Below are positions 28,149 to 36,991 of a stretch of 64,000 nucleotides of DNA, one piece after another (position 1 is the first letter of the stretch; the number at the start of each line of letters is the position of its first letter). The notes beneath the pieces are model-generated. The model did not search any database and was not told the origin of the DNA. It worked only from the letters and a program-made list of their open reading frames with translations. The position numbers were made by a program, and so were the translations under genes. The stretch comes from Sphingobacterium sp. SRCM116780 (GTDB lineage Bacteria; Bacteroidota; Bacteroidia; Sphingobacteriales; Sphingobacteriaceae): positions 372,001 to 436,000 of the forward strand of contig NZ_CP090446.1 in assembly GCF_021442025.1 (NCBI RefSeq), read 5' to 3'.

Positions 28149-28187
28149 AATAAGGTCTAATTTAAATAATTTGGCCTTATTCTTTTT
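28149..28187 (+). terminator. Terminator after the aspartic protease gene
   Basis: AATAAGGTC (28149-28157) pairs with GGCCTTATT (28173-28181, one wobble) and is followed by CTTTTT. Confidence 0.7.
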
Positions 28188-28198
28188 AAAACCAAATT

Positions 28199-28672
28199 AT
28201 GAAAAACTTAACAAAACAATTGACATTGGGGCTTGCTCTTGTATTCGGGTTAACTTCTTGCTCAAGTAAGAGTGAGAAAAAAGTAGAGTCTAATCAAAAA
28301 CTTTCAGGCACATATCGTCTTATCGAAAGTAAAACAATAAAAGGAAAGGACACAATAGTTGCTTTTACAGATACATTGAAAACTGAAATGTTTAAAATGT
28401 TTAATGATGATCATTTTTCTTTCTTTAATCACGATAAGGAAAAAGGCAAAGGAAAAGAGCCATTATTCGTTTCGGGTGGAGGGACCTATTCCCTAAAAGG
28501 CAGCCAATATCAAGAAAATCTGCAATATTGTAGTATGCGGGAATGGGAAAATAATACGTTTCATTTTGTACTCACCCAAAAAGGTGACACCTTGATCCAA
28601 AAAGGTGAGGAAAATCTACCTGAATTGGGTATTAAGCAAATCATTATTGAAACTTATATCAAATTGAAATAA
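28199..28672 (+). CDS. Small lipoprotein of unknown function
   Basis: The 157-residue protein has a lipobox LTSC (Cys21) and a charged linker. The body looks like a lipocalin-type beta barrel (LSGTYRLIESKTIKGKDTI, GGGTYSLKGSQYQENL, FHFVLTQKGDTLIQKGE). It resembles Bacteroidota lipocalin-like/DUF4488-type proteins, but the match is weak. It starts only 12 bp after the upstream terminator, with no visible promoter of its own, so some read-through is likely. Confidence 0.65.
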   Translation: MKNLTKQLTLGLALVFGLTSCSSKSEKKVESNQKLSGTYRLIESKTIKGKDTIVAFTDTLKTEMFKMFNDDHFSFFNHDKEKGKGKEPLFVSGGGTYSLKGSQYQENLQYCSMREWENNTFHFVLTQKGDTLIQKGEENLPELGIKQIIIETYIKLK

Positions 28673-28727
28673 AAGGAGATTAATAATGTTTAAAATTCTA
28701 TTTTAGTATACATTGATTACCGTTTTT

Positions 28728-28762
28728 AAAGCATCTAAGGAGATCCTCTTAGGTGCTTTTTT
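28728..28762 (+). terminator. Terminator after the lipoprotein gene
   Basis: AAAGCATCTAAG pairs with CTTAGGTGCTTT (one wobble) around an 8-base loop, then T residues. Confidence 0.85.
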
Positions 28763-28864
28763 ATGAGGTATAAAATAAAAGGAAAAAAAATAAAATTATT
28801 TTGCAACATTTGGAATATATGTGCGACTTGAATATAGAACATAGAAAATAAAAGATTAAAACGC

Positions 28865-29422
28865 GTGCAGAATCAACTTAGTGATAAAGATTTGTTACAC
28901 TTATGCCAAACAGGTAATGAACTGGGGTATGGGCAGTTGTATCATCGCTATGCAAAAAAGATTTTCAATACGATCTTTCGTGTATTATCAAATACAGAAG
29001 AGAGTGAAGATGTGTTGCAAGAGACATTTATACAGTTCTTTTCCAATCAGGAAAAGTGGGAGCAAATCATTTCAGTAGAAGCTTGGTTGCGTCGCGTAGG
29101 GATTAATAAAGCGATTTCGTTGGTTAGAAAAAGACAATATTATTTTTCGCCAGTAGAAGAATTGGAAATTCATGACGAAGGAGAAGAACAATTGTTAGAG
29201 AAGGAATGGCGAGAGTGCCGATTGATTGATTTAGAGCAAGCGATTAATCGTTTAGGAGAGATTCCAAAAATGGTTGTAAATCTTTATCTGTTTGAAGATA
29301 TGAGTCATGATGAAGTCGGAAATTTATTGGGGATGTCTGCTGTAGCAGTGCGAACGCAATATCATCGAGCCAAGAAAAAAATTTATGAAGAATTGAAAGA
29401 AAGGTATAACTATGCAGGATAA
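28865..29422 (+). CDS. ECF-type RNA polymerase sigma factor
   Basis: The 185-residue protein has sigma region 2 (about 20-90; LYHRYAKKIFNTIFRVLSNT, ESEDVLQETFIQFF) and region 4 (about 125-182; MVVNLYLFEDMSHDEVGNLL, VRTQYHRAKKKIYEEL). It starts with GTG. Its stop overlaps the next gene by 11 bp. That gene encodes a membrane protein with the layout of an anti-sigma factor, so a sigma/anti-sigma pair is likely. It is not of the FecI type tied to SusC-like receptors, and no FecR domain is present nearby. Confidence 0.9.
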   Translation: MQNQLSDKDLLHLCQTGNELGYGQLYHRYAKKIFNTIFRVLSNTEESEDVLQETFIQFFSNQEKWEQIISVEAWLRRVGINKAISLVRKRQYYFSPVEELEIHDEGEEQLLEKEWRECRLIDLEQAINRLGEIPKMVVNLYLFEDMSHDEVGNLLGMSAVAVRTQYHRAKKKIYEELKERYNYAG

Positions 29423-30209
29423 ATTAAAAGAGTTTGTTAAAGCAAATCGGGAAGGATTCGATCATCGTGAACCTTCAGCAGCGCTTTGGGAAAAAATCCG
29501 TCCTCAAGTCATCCCTCAGAAGGAAAAAATAAAACCATCTCTCCATATTTGGAAATGGGCTAGCGCAGCAGCAGTTTTCCTAATGATTGGTATAGGTGGA
29601 TATTTTTGGAGCCAAACAGTTAATACCAATCAACAGGTTAAAATGGCTACAAAGGTTCAACCTACTACTGTTGAAACAAGAGAAATAAAGCCAACGGTGA
29701 AAGACGCAACGCAAGTAGCTCAAATAACAATAAGCAGATATAATCTTCAAGGAAAGAAGAAAAAGAATCTTAGAGAAACTCCTGCTAATCTTTTTGCGGA
29801 TAAAAAAAGCGAATTGAATCATTATTTTGCTTTGTTACAGGATACGTTATCTGCAAGTAAACGTTTAGAAGCTGTTCTGGCATTTAAAAATTTACCTGAT
29901 TTAGGAAACAACGAGATGAATGCTTTGGAAGAAACCGTAATAACTGATCCCAATAGTAACGTACGGATGGCAGCTCTGGATGTTGTCTTAAGTCGGGTTG
30001 ACAAACCAAAAAAACAGGATAAGATTGAAGAATTGTTTGTAAAGCAAGATGATCCGTCACTTCAAGTAGAAATGTTACAATGGTTGGCACGGGGTGAAAG
30101 TGGTGATGTATCGGAGTCAACTAAGAAAAAGTTAAATGAAATTTTGGAAGACCCATTTGCATTGAAACTGGTCAAAGACCAAGCTTATGCAGTATTATTA
30201 AATCAGTAA
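29412..30209 (+). CDS. Probable anti-sigma factor, single-pass, with HEAT-like periplasmic region
   Basis: The 265-residue protein has a cytoplasmic N-terminus (1-46; LKEFVKANREGFDHREPSAA), one membrane segment (about 48-66), a linker rich in Lys and Thr, and a C-terminal helical repeat region (about 140-265; MNALEETVITDPNSNVRMAA, VEMLQWLARGES) that looks like HEAT repeats. Position and topology suggest that it binds the overlapping sigma factor and senses an envelope signal. No zinc anti-sigma (HxxxCxxC) motif is visible. Confident in topology, less so in role. Confidence 0.7.
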   Translation: MQDKLKEFVKANREGFDHREPSAALWEKIRPQVIPQKEKIKPSLHIWKWASAAAVFLMIGIGGYFWSQTVNTNQQVKMATKVQPTTVETREIKPTVKDATQVAQITISRYNLQGKKKKNLRETPANLFADKKSELNHYFALLQDTLSASKRLEAVLAFKNLPDLGNNEMNALEETVITDPNSNVRMAALDVVLSRVDKPKKQDKIEELFVKQDDPSLQVEMLQWLARGESGDVSESTKKKLNEILEDPFALKLVKDQAYAVLLNQ

Positions 30210-30221
30210 AAAATAAAAAGT

Positions 30222-31106
30222 ATGAAAAAAATAAGTGTATTAATAGGGATAATGGTTGCGATTTCGAATTTATTGCAAGCGCAAGAAAATACGGAATCCA
30301 TTGTGAAAAAATCTGTAGAAATGGCAACTCGGTCAATTTCAGGTTTACCCATTGATGATTCTGTTGAGGAAGGACCTAAAACATGGAAGGAATTTAAAGT
30401 TTCAAATCCAGGTAATAAATTGTTGATTAAATTTAGTCAGGTATACGTAGAGGGTTACAATGGAAAAGAGATTCTATTTGAAGCGAAAGTAGAAGATAGA
30501 GAGCAAGATGAGCGGGTAAAAGGTCTTCGTGTTATCAATAGCTCAGAATTGAAAGACAATTCAGGGATTGGATTAAATATTACGACGAAAGATCAAGTAA
30601 CAGAAGTGAGTTATGTTGGTTTTGCATTAAATGATTCCGTTCGAATAAAGATTCCAGATCATATGGCAGTTAGTATTATGGGAGATAAGGGCACTGCTTT
30701 TCTTGGTGGAAATGTAGAGCTGAAAAACTTGAAAAATGAAGTGGAAGTATCTGCTCTTTTAGGAAATGTGAAGTTGGTTGATATTACAGGACCGACGAAT
30801 GTGAAAATCACTCAAGGAGATGTGGAAGCTCGATTTGTAGGACCTGTAAAAGGTCCAATTTCGTTAATTGCATCTATGGGAACTGTTGATATTGCTTTAC
30901 CAGCAAAAATAGGAGCCAATGTAGATATTAGCACTTCTATGGGGAACATTTATGCTGGAGATGAATTTCAATTTGAAAAATCAGCTACAGCTGAAAAACC
31001 AGTACTTTATAATAATCAGGTCAAAGGGAAAATGAATGGAGGAGGACGGGATATCATTTTGAAAACATCCATGGGAGATATCTATATTCGTAATAATAGC
31101 AAGTAA
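30222..31106 (+). CDS. Exported DUF4097-like beta-helical protein
   Basis: The 294-residue protein has a signal peptide (1-20, ending LQA) and a C-terminal part made of repeating beta turns (GNVELKNLKNEVEVSALLGN, GPTNVKITQGDVEARF, ISTSMGNIYAG, LKTSMGDIYI), typical of the DUF4097 putative-adhesin fold. It is the third gene of the sigma / anti-sigma operon (12-bp gap), a common arrangement in Bacteroidota. Its function is unknown. The terminator after it is interrupted by an insertion sequence. Confidence 0.75.
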   Translation: MKKISVLIGIMVAISNLLQAQENTESIVKKSVEMATRSISGLPIDDSVEEGPKTWKEFKVSNPGNKLLIKFSQVYVEGYNGKEILFEAKVEDREQDERVKGLRVINSSELKDNSGIGLNITTKDQVTEVSYVGFALNDSVRIKIPDHMAVSIMGDKGTAFLGGNVELKNLKNEVEVSALLGNVKLVDITGPTNVKITQGDVEARFVGPVKGPISLIASMGTVDIALPAKIGANVDISTSMGNIYAGDEFQFEKSATAEKPVLYNNQVKGKMNGGGRDIILKTSMGDIYIRNNSK

Positions 31107-31133
31107 TTAAAAATTTAATATGTTTGTTTGAAT

Positions 31134-31160
31134 AAAAAAAGAAGCCATCTGGCTTCTTTT
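31134..31160 (+). terminator. Terminator split by the insertion sequence
   Basis: AAAAAAAGAAGCC / GGCTTCTTTT forms a hairpin whose T tract is cut after four T residues by the IS256-family element. The rest of the tract (TTTTTTTATTTTC) lies on the far side from 32516. Before insertion this was a strong bidirectional terminator. Confidence 0.75.
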
Positions 31161-32511
31161 GGGAGTGTAACTCAAACTGTGTCATTGGATAATTATCTAA
31201 TGCTAAAATCCTCTATCCAGCTTGAGCCTATCTCCAAATTTAATATAAAGTTGAGATATCGTCAAGCCCCAGTTGTGCATCGGCATTGTCCACTTTTTAG
31301 AGATATCCTTAATTATCAGGAACATTAACTTCATAAGAGCTTGCTCAGAACTGAATGCACCTTTAGACTTCGTAATTTTACGGATCTGACGGTGCATGCC
31401 TTCAATAGGATTAGTGGTGTAAATAGCCTTGCGAACCTGTTCATCGTATTCGAAAAAAGTAGATAAGTTGATCCAATTGTCCAGCCAGGATTTAGCAGCA
31501 ATTGGATATTTCTTACCCCATTTCTCCTCAAAGGCGAGTAAGTTTTCGTAGCCCATTTCTTCGTTAATCGCTTTATAAACAGGTTTTAGATCTTCAATGA
31601 CTGCTTTTTTATCTTTTTCTGTAACATAGCGCATACTTGATCTGATCTGGTGGACAATACATAACTGAACTTTAGTTTTAGGGAAAATAGCTTCAATAGC
31701 TTCGGGGAAGCCTTTCAAACCATCGATACAGGCAATTAGAATATCTTCGACACCACGCTGTTTTAGGTCTGTGAGAACAGATAACCAAAACTTTGCACCT
31801 TCATTCTCTGAGCTATAAAGACCTATCAGATCTTTACGTCCATCCATCCCTACACCTAATATATTATAAATAGCCCTAGATTCAACTGTACCATTCTGAC
31901 GTATTTTATAGTGCATGCAGTCTAAGAACACAAAGGGATATACTGCTTCCAATGGACGACTTCTCCACTCATTTACTGCTGGCATGACACTTTCTGTGAT
32001 ACGGGATATTTCAGTAGCAGAAATATCCATAGCGTACATCTCACGAATAAAATCGCTGATAGCACGCGTACTCATGCCTTTGGCATACATACCAAGAACA
32101 TGCCCTTCTAGCTGTTCTGTAATAATAAGCTGACGCTTGGGAACTACTTTAGGTTCGAATGTGCCAGATCTATCACGCCCTGATTCTAGTTCAAAAGTAC
32201 CTGTATTAAGACCTCGAACTGTCTTTTTTGTCTTTCCATTACGACGATTAGAGCTGCCAGAGGCCTTCTCCTCTTGAAGATGATTCTCTAGCTCTCCATC
32301 CATCATAGACTCCAGTAAATGTTTCATTAAGGGCGCTAGAACGCCGTCGTTGGGAGATAGACTCTTGCCGTTGTAGAGACCTTGCATGGCTTCCTGTTTG
32401 AAGCGGTCAAAGTCGAATGGGGTCTTTTCTTTCATGACCATGTCGTTTGAATAATTAAATATAAAAAATCTTATTAAATTATTCCGTTGACACAGTTCTC
32501 GTTACAGTCTC
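31161..32511 (-). mobile_element. IS256-family insertion sequence
   Basis: The element is about 1351 bp long. Imperfect terminal inverted repeats start GGGAGTGTAACTCAAACTGT on the left and GGAGACTGTAACGAGAACTG on the right (reverse complement), both continuing to GTGTCA. The 8-bp sequence CTTCTTTT occurs on both sides (31153-31160 and 32512-32519) and fits a target duplication of the size usual for IS256. It carries one intact transposase gene and looks complete and recent. Confidence 0.9.
31203..32441 (-). CDS. IS256-family transposase
   Basis: The 412-residue protein has the mutator-type DDE core: Asp174 in VFLDCMHYKIR, Asp240 in LIACIDGLKGFPEAI, and Glu347 in TTNPIEGMHRQIR, with CIVHQIRSS between the last two. 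The N-terminal part holds the DNA-binding region (DFIREMYAMDISATEISRIT). It moves the element by copy-out/paste-in transposition. The length is typical and the frame is intact, so it is probably active. A start at the second ATG (32435) is also possible. Confidence 0.95.
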   Translation of the reverse strand: MVMKEKTPFDFDRFKQEAMQGLYNGKSLSPNDGVLAPLMKHLLESMMDGELENHLQEEKASGSSNRRNGKTKKTVRGLNTGTFELESGRDRSGTFEPKVVPKRQLIITEQLEGHVLGMYAKGMSTRAISDFIREMYAMDISATEISRITESVMPAVNEWRSRPLEAVYPFVFLDCMHYKIRQNGTVESRAIYNILGVGMDGRKDLIGLYSSENEGAKFWLSVLTDLKQRGVEDILIACIDGLKGFPEAIEAIFPKTKVQLCIVHQIRSSMRYVTEKDKKAVIEDLKPVYKAINEEMGYENLLAFEEKWGKKYPIAAKSWLDNWINLSTFFEYDEQVRKAIYTTNPIEGMHRQIRKITKSKGAFSSEQALMKLMFLIIKDISKKWTMPMHNWGLTISQLYIKFGDRLKLDRGF

Positions 32512-32520
32512 CTTCTTTTT

Positions 32521-33222
32521 TTATTTTCTTTTTTCCATACGAACCAAGTATTGATCATTTTCATCTTCAAAAAGGACCTGTACAACCCATCCCATTTCAT
32601 GTGCAATTTTGATTAACATTTTCTGGTCTAAGTATAACCATTTAAACTTTTCACCAAAATTACCTTGATATTGATATTGATAATTAATCTCTCCAAAATA
32701 GTGGTCAGGACGCTTTATTTTATACTCTTCATATAAATAGTCAATATTCGACGAATCGAATAAGAGCTGCCCTCTAGTGGTCAATAAGGATTCTGAATGA
32801 ATCAAAAGTTTTTTGAACCCTTCAATATCTCCAGCCAACCCGATCCCATTCATTAAAAAGAGTAACGTATCGTATTGCTGATCTTTGAATTGATAAAAAT
32901 CTGCATGATGTATTTTTTGAACGCCTCTTTGTTGCATGATGTGACAAGCTGTGCTCGAAATTTCTAAAGCTTCAACATCAAATTTCTTTTCTTGTAAATA
33001 CAAACTGTGGCATCCTGCACCAGCCCCAACGTCCAAAACACGGCCATCACATAAAGAAAGCGCTATGAATTCTAATTCAGGAAGTTCTTCCTCTTCTCTG
33101 AAGAAAATATCTAAAGGCATCTCTTCAATATCACCATAACTACTGTGTAAAAGTAGTGGAGCCAGCTCTTTTTGATGTTTATAATAATCATCTAAGGCTT
33201 CGCCATAAACATCTCTAATCAT
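32521..33222 (-). CDS. SAM-dependent methyltransferase
   Basis: The 233-residue Rossmann-fold protein has motif I GRVLDVGAGAGCHSLYLQ (about 59-76), an acidic end of strand 2 (VEALEIS), and TLLFLMNGIGLAGDIEGFK after strand 4. The substrate is unknown. The start overlaps the end of pncB by 8 bp, so the two are translationally coupled. Its own terminator now lies beyond the inserted IS element, and transcripts probably run into the transposase gene. Confidence 0.85.
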   Translation of the reverse strand: MIRDVYGEALDDYYKHQKELAPLLLHSSYGDIEEMPLDIFFREEEELPELEFIALSLCDGRVLDVGAGAGCHSLYLQEKKFDVEALEISSTACHIMQQRGVQKIHHADFYQFKDQQYDTLLFLMNGIGLAGDIEGFKKLLIHSESLLTTRGQLLFDSSNIDYLYEEYKIKRPDHYFGEINYQYQYQGNFGEKFKWLYLDQKMLIKIAHEMGWVVQVLFEDENDQYLVRMEKRK

Positions 33223-34387
33223 GAATCATTAATATTTTTTTAGCCAATTGAATAGATTCAGGATCTCCTGTATGTTTTTTAGGTTCATCCGATAGCTTAA
33301 TTACAGGAGTCCATTCATCATCTTCTGGTTGTGCTTCGGTCATTTTTATAACGATATTCATCTGTGGTACTCCTACATCATTAGTAAAATTGGTTCCCAC
33401 TCCAAAAGAGTATCCAATTTTTCCTTGACAATGTTCCGTAATATGTGCAACTTTTTCATAGTCTAAGCCATCAGAAAAAATAATCGTTTTTGATGATGGA
33501 TCGATACCATTTTTCACATAATGTGCGATGATTTTATCTGCAAATTCTAATGGATCTCCACTATCATGTCGCACACCATCAAACAGTTTTGTGAGCTTCT
33601 TGTCAAATTGTTTAAAAAAGACTTCGGTCGTATAGGTGTCTGATAGAGCGATACCTAAATCACCACGATACACATCTGCCCAGTGTTCTAGTCCTAACAA
33701 GTTTGCCATTTTATACCCATATTTGGCTGCATGAAACATAAACCATTCATGTGCATGAGTACCTATAGGTTTAGTTTGATATTGCATAGCAAGTTGTACA
33801 TTGCTCGTTCCAATAAATGTACCGGTCCCATATTTCTTTAATGTCTCTACAACAAGTTGATGCACGTGATAAGAATAACGTCTCCTGGTACCAAAATCGG
33901 CAATTGTAATATTCAATTTTTTATATTTCTGTATTTTATTTTTTGCATCAGCGATGACTTGTTCATCTGGAAAACGTTTTAAGTCCCCTAATTCGTAATA
34001 TAGTTCACAAATTAGTGCCATGATTGGAACTTCCCAAAGAATGGCTCTATACCAGTATCCCTCTATTTTAACTTCTAAATCGGCCCCAGTTTGGCTTATC
34101 GTGATTTCATCAGGGTCATATCGGTATCCTTGCAAAAAATCAAAATAAGTAGGATCTATATAGGGACAGTTTTGAGAAAAAAATATTTTTTCTGCTTTGG
34201 TCAGTTTTAATTTTGCCATCGCATCAATCGCTTCACGTAATTTTAAATCAAATCCTGTTGGAAATTTATGTTGTCCACGATTGATAAATTGATAGCGTGC
34301 TTTTACTTTTGGAAATAACTTGACGACAGCATATTGCATCGTAAATTTATAAAAGTCGTTATCTAATATGGATGTTAGTTGAGCCAT
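33215..34387 (-). CDS. pncB: Nicotinate phosphoribosyltransferase
   Basis: The 390-residue protein starts LTSILDNDFYKFTMQYAV and contains GTRRRYSYHVHQLVVETLKK, IGTHAHEWFMFHAAKYG and VRHDSGDPLEFADKII. These match the bacterial PncB that makes nicotinate mononucleotide from nicotinate and PRPP in the NAD salvage pathway. The His in GTHAHEW is the expected phosphorylated residue. Length is normal. A methyltransferase gene overlaps its 3' end. Confidence 0.95.
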   Translation of the reverse strand: MAQLTSILDNDFYKFTMQYAVVKLFPKVKARYQFINRGQHKFPTGFDLKLREAIDAMAKLKLTKAEKIFFSQNCPYIDPTYFDFLQGYRYDPDEITISQTGADLEVKIEGYWYRAILWEVPIMALICELYYELGDLKRFPDEQVIADAKNKIQKYKKLNITIADFGTRRRYSYHVHQLVVETLKKYGTGTFIGTSNVQLAMQYQTKPIGTHAHEWFMFHAAKYGYKMANLLGLEHWADVYRGDLGIALSDTYTTEVFFKQFDKKLTKLFDGVRHDSGDPLEFADKIIAHYVKNGIDPSSKTIIFSDGLDYEKVAHITEHCQGKIGYSFGVGTNFTNDVGVPQMNIVIKMTEAQPEDDEWTPVIKLSDEPKKHTGDPESIQLAKKILMIHD

Positions 34388-34491
34388 CTTGCCTCGTAAT
34401 AAAAATGAATAAGGATGTAAATTTACTAATTAACATCAACTTAAGGTAATTGTTCGAGAAAACATAGGATTTACAGCTTGTCTAGCTATAT

Positions 34492-34531
34492 AAAAAAGAG
34501 GGTTGATACAAAACGATCAACCCTCTTTTTT
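34492..34531 (-). terminator. Terminator of the YXWGXW-protein gene
   Basis: A perfect 16-bp stem, AAAAAAGAGGGTTGAT with its complement around an 8-base loop, lies 20 bp past the stop of the minus-strand gene. It has T runs on both strands. Confidence 0.9.
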
Positions 34532-34550
34532 ATACTCTTTTATTGCTAAT

Positions 34551-35972
34551 TTATCTTGTGCGTGAACTTCCGTTTGTACGGTTTGATCCTGAGTGTGATG
34601 AACTTCTTGCTGAAGAATTAGAACTTGATCCTCTGTTAGAAGAAGATGTATTTCTTTCTATATTACTTGTATTCACTTGCACTGGTCTGCTGCTTCTGCT
34701 TTCATTACTAGTGGAAGACTGCACACGTGCAGGACGTTCAGATCGACTTGTATTCTGTGTTGTCACAGGTGTAGACGTTCCTCTTGATCTTTCAACATTC
34801 ATAGACCCACTGTTTGTCCAACTTTCAGTTGCTTGTGTTCTTCCTCTTGTATTACCCGAGTTGGAAGAACTTTCGATAGAAGAATTACTTCTTGTTCGAC
34901 TGTTACCTGTATTATTGTTGATGACATTATTATCTCGGTTTTGTGTTCTAACAGCATCTGTATTGTTATTCACACGTTCTCTACCAGTTGTTGTACTTCT
35001 GTTTTCTGTACTATTTGTATTTGATCTTACAGAAGCATTACCATTACCATCAATATATAATTCCCGATTACCTCTTGTGCTAGTCATATTGTCTCTAGAA
35101 GAAATGACTCTATCATTTCTGTTTTGCAAATCTGCATTGTTGTTGCGTGTACGAGTAGAAGCGTCTGTAATTCGACTTGGTCTAGCATCTGTTCTTGAAT
35201 TGCGATCTATTGAAGGACGGTACATGTCAATGCTATTGTTTCTCACACGTGAAGCACCTGGTCTTCCTGAATCATTAATATTTCTTACGCTAACTCGACT
35301 TCCTGTATTTCTTTCAATATCAGATCTTCTTGGACCACCTACATAGTTTCTGTTGTTGATGATAACCGTATTATTGATAATGGTTGTTCTATTATAAAAA
35401 TTATTATAATTACGAGGATGAACGTAATAACGATCTAGTCTATTGCTGAAGATATTAGAAGCTCCAACAAATACCCAAAAATTCATTGGAATATTAATCG
35501 AAACATTTATACCTAACGGAGCCCAACCGTAATAACCAGATCCTTCTCTCCAATTCACCCAAGCAGGTCCCCATTCATAATCTGGAATCCAAGCCCAACC
35601 ATAACGGTTACTGAATTCCCATCTTCCATAGTGAAAAGGCGCCCAACCCCAAGAATAATTTGATACCCAAGTATTTCCATATTCAGTCATGGTCCAATAT
35701 CCATTGGTAGAATAAGGTTGAAAGTTTGGCCCTTCATTAGGAATCCACATATAACCATATTCGCGGTCATTTACCCAATCTCCATATGGAGATAACTCAT
35801 CATAGAATGTTTGGAAAGAAACTCCACTATTGTAATCATTATTATAACCTCTATTATAATCATTATTATAACCATGATATCCGGGTTGTGCTAGCATTGA
35901 CTTTGGAGCTACAAAAAACAGGACACCGAACAATGTGTATGCAATCCATTTTATATGTTTAAATCTTTTCAT
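34551..35972 (-). CDS. Exported YXWGXW-repeat (DUF6600-like) protein with low-complexity tail
   Basis: The 473-residue protein has a signal peptide (about 1-29). An aromatic core (about 50-170) follows with repeats such as YGDWVNDREYGYMW, SNYSWGWAPFHYGRWEF and GWAWIPDYEWGPAW. From about residue 195 to the end the chain is built almost only of Ser, Asn, Arg and Thr and is probably disordered. The N-terminus holds a short tandem repeat (NNDYNRGYNNDYN). The protein is probably envelope-associated; the function is unknown. The biased tail creates a long antisense open frame that I do not count as a gene. Confidence 0.85.
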   Translation of the reverse strand: MKRFKHIKWIAYTLFGVLFFVAPKSMLAQPGYHGYNNDYNRGYNNDYNSGVSFQTFYDELSPYGDWVNDREYGYMWIPNEGPNFQPYSTNGYWTMTEYGNTWVSNYSWGWAPFHYGRWEFSNRYGWAWIPDYEWGPAWVNWREGSGYYGWAPLGINVSINIPMNFWVFVGASNIFSNRLDRYYVHPRNYNNFYNRTTIINNTVIINNRNYVGGPRRSDIERNTGSRVSVRNINDSGRPGASRVRNNSIDMYRPSIDRNSRTDARPSRITDASTRTRNNNADLQNRNDRVISSRDNMTSTRGNRELYIDGNGNASVRSNTNSTENRSTTTGRERVNNNTDAVRTQNRDNNVINNNTGNSRTRSNSSIESSSNSGNTRGRTQATESWTNSGSMNVERSRGTSTPVTTQNTSRSERPARVQSSTSNESRSSRPVQVNTSNIERNTSSSNRGSSSNSSARSSSHSGSNRTNGSSRTR

Positions 35973-36149
35973 GACAATTCTATTTTGTAATCGTGAAAAA
36001 TATATTCTTTAATTTATAACTATGACATCAGAAATTAGCTGATGGTTTAATGGAGAACTTATTTTTTTATAATACAAACTTATTTTAGATTATTTTGTTG
36101 TGTTTTAAGGCTATAAAAAAGCTTATTAGTAAAGTAACTAATTTAAAGG

Positions 36150-36181
36150 TTGATAATAATTCCCTATTTTTTGTACCTTTA
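36150..36181 (+). promoter_or_regulatory. Promoter of the mlaEFD operon
   Basis: TTG at 36150-36152, a 21-bp spacer and TACCTTTA at 36174-36181 place the transcript start near 36186. This supports translation from the ATG at 36231 and not from the in-frame TTG at 36150. Confidence 0.5.
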
Positions 36182-36230
36182 TCCCTTTATTCGTGTAATA
36201 GAATATTATAGACAGGAAATATTTATTTTA

Positions 36231-36989
36231 ATGTTAAATAAACTTCAATCTTTTTTTACTGAATTTGCAAATATTCATCGTTTCTTAACTCGATTTTGGA
36301 GAGAGCTTGTTACTCCTCCTTATGAATTTAAAGAGATAATACGTCAATGTTATGAGATTGGTTGGAAATCCCTACCACTAATTACGTTAACAGGTTTTAT
36401 TGTTGGATTTGTTTTTACTAAACAATCTCGACCTTCTTTGGAAGAGTTTGGTGCAACGTCTTGGTTACCTTCTTTGATTTCCATTGCGATTATTCGTGCT
36501 CTTGCTCCTTTGGTTACTGCACTTATCGCTTCAGGTAAAATTGGGTCACAAGTTGGAGCCGAACTGAGTTCTATGAACGTAACAGAGCAAATTGACGCCA
36601 TGGAAGTTTCAGGAACAAATCCATTTAAATTTTTAATTGTCAGCCGTATTATTGCCACTACTATTGGTATTCCTATTCTATGTTTCTATGTGGCAGGAGT
36701 TGGTCTTTTAGGTGGATATTTGAGTATGGCAACTAAAGATGATTTGAGTTTTTTAAGTTTCTTTACACAAGTATTTGAAACAATCGGATACCAAGATTTG
36801 TGGGCTATGGTTTTTAGAGCTGTGGTTTTTGGTTTTACAATTGGAGCCGTAAGTTGTTATTGTGGATATTATTCTTCAAAAGGAACAGAAGGAGTTGGTA
36901 AAGCTGCAAATGCTGCGGTTGTTGCTTCGATGTTTTTGGTATTTATTGAAGAAATTATCATTGTACAAATCTTAGCGATAATAGGGTAG
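36231..36989 (+). CDS. mlaE: MlaE-type ABC transporter permease
   Basis: The 252-residue inner-membrane protein has about five membrane segments and the MlaE hallmarks PLITLTGFIVGFVF, GKIGSQVGAELSSMNVTEQI and DAMEVSGTNPFKFL. With MlaF and MlaD it moves phospholipids between the inner and outer membranes. The next gene (ATPase) begins 2 bp after its stop and the MCE protein follows, the classical order. No mlaC or mlaA is linked. Confidence 0.92.
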   Translation: MLNKLQSFFTEFANIHRFLTRFWRELVTPPYEFKEIIRQCYEIGWKSLPLITLTGFIVGFVFTKQSRPSLEEFGATSWLPSLISIAIIRALAPLVTALIASGKIGSQVGAELSSMNVTEQIDAMEVSGTNPFKFLIVSRIIATTIGIPILCFYVAGVGLLGGYLSMATKDDLSFLSFFTQVFETIGYQDLWAMVFRAVVFGFTIGAVSCYCGYYSSKGTEGVGKAANAAVVASMFLVFIEEIIIVQILAIIG

Positions 36990-36991
36990 TC

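Noticed and set aside
28865..30209. A FecI/FecR system controlling the SusC/SusD operons
   Set aside because: The second protein lacks a FecR domain, and neither SusC shows the extra N-terminal signalling domain used in such control.
34543..35346. A 267-codon plus-strand open frame opposite the YXWGXW protein
   Set aside because: Its Leu/Ser/Val-rich translation is the mirror of the Ser/Asn/Arg/Thr-rich tail on the other strand, and it starts inside the terminator-proximal region. The minus-strand gene has a signal peptide, family motifs and a terminator.
36150..36230. An N-terminal extension of MlaE to the TTG at 36150
   Set aside because: The -33/-7 promoter elements lie inside this stretch and the family start matches the ATG at 36231.
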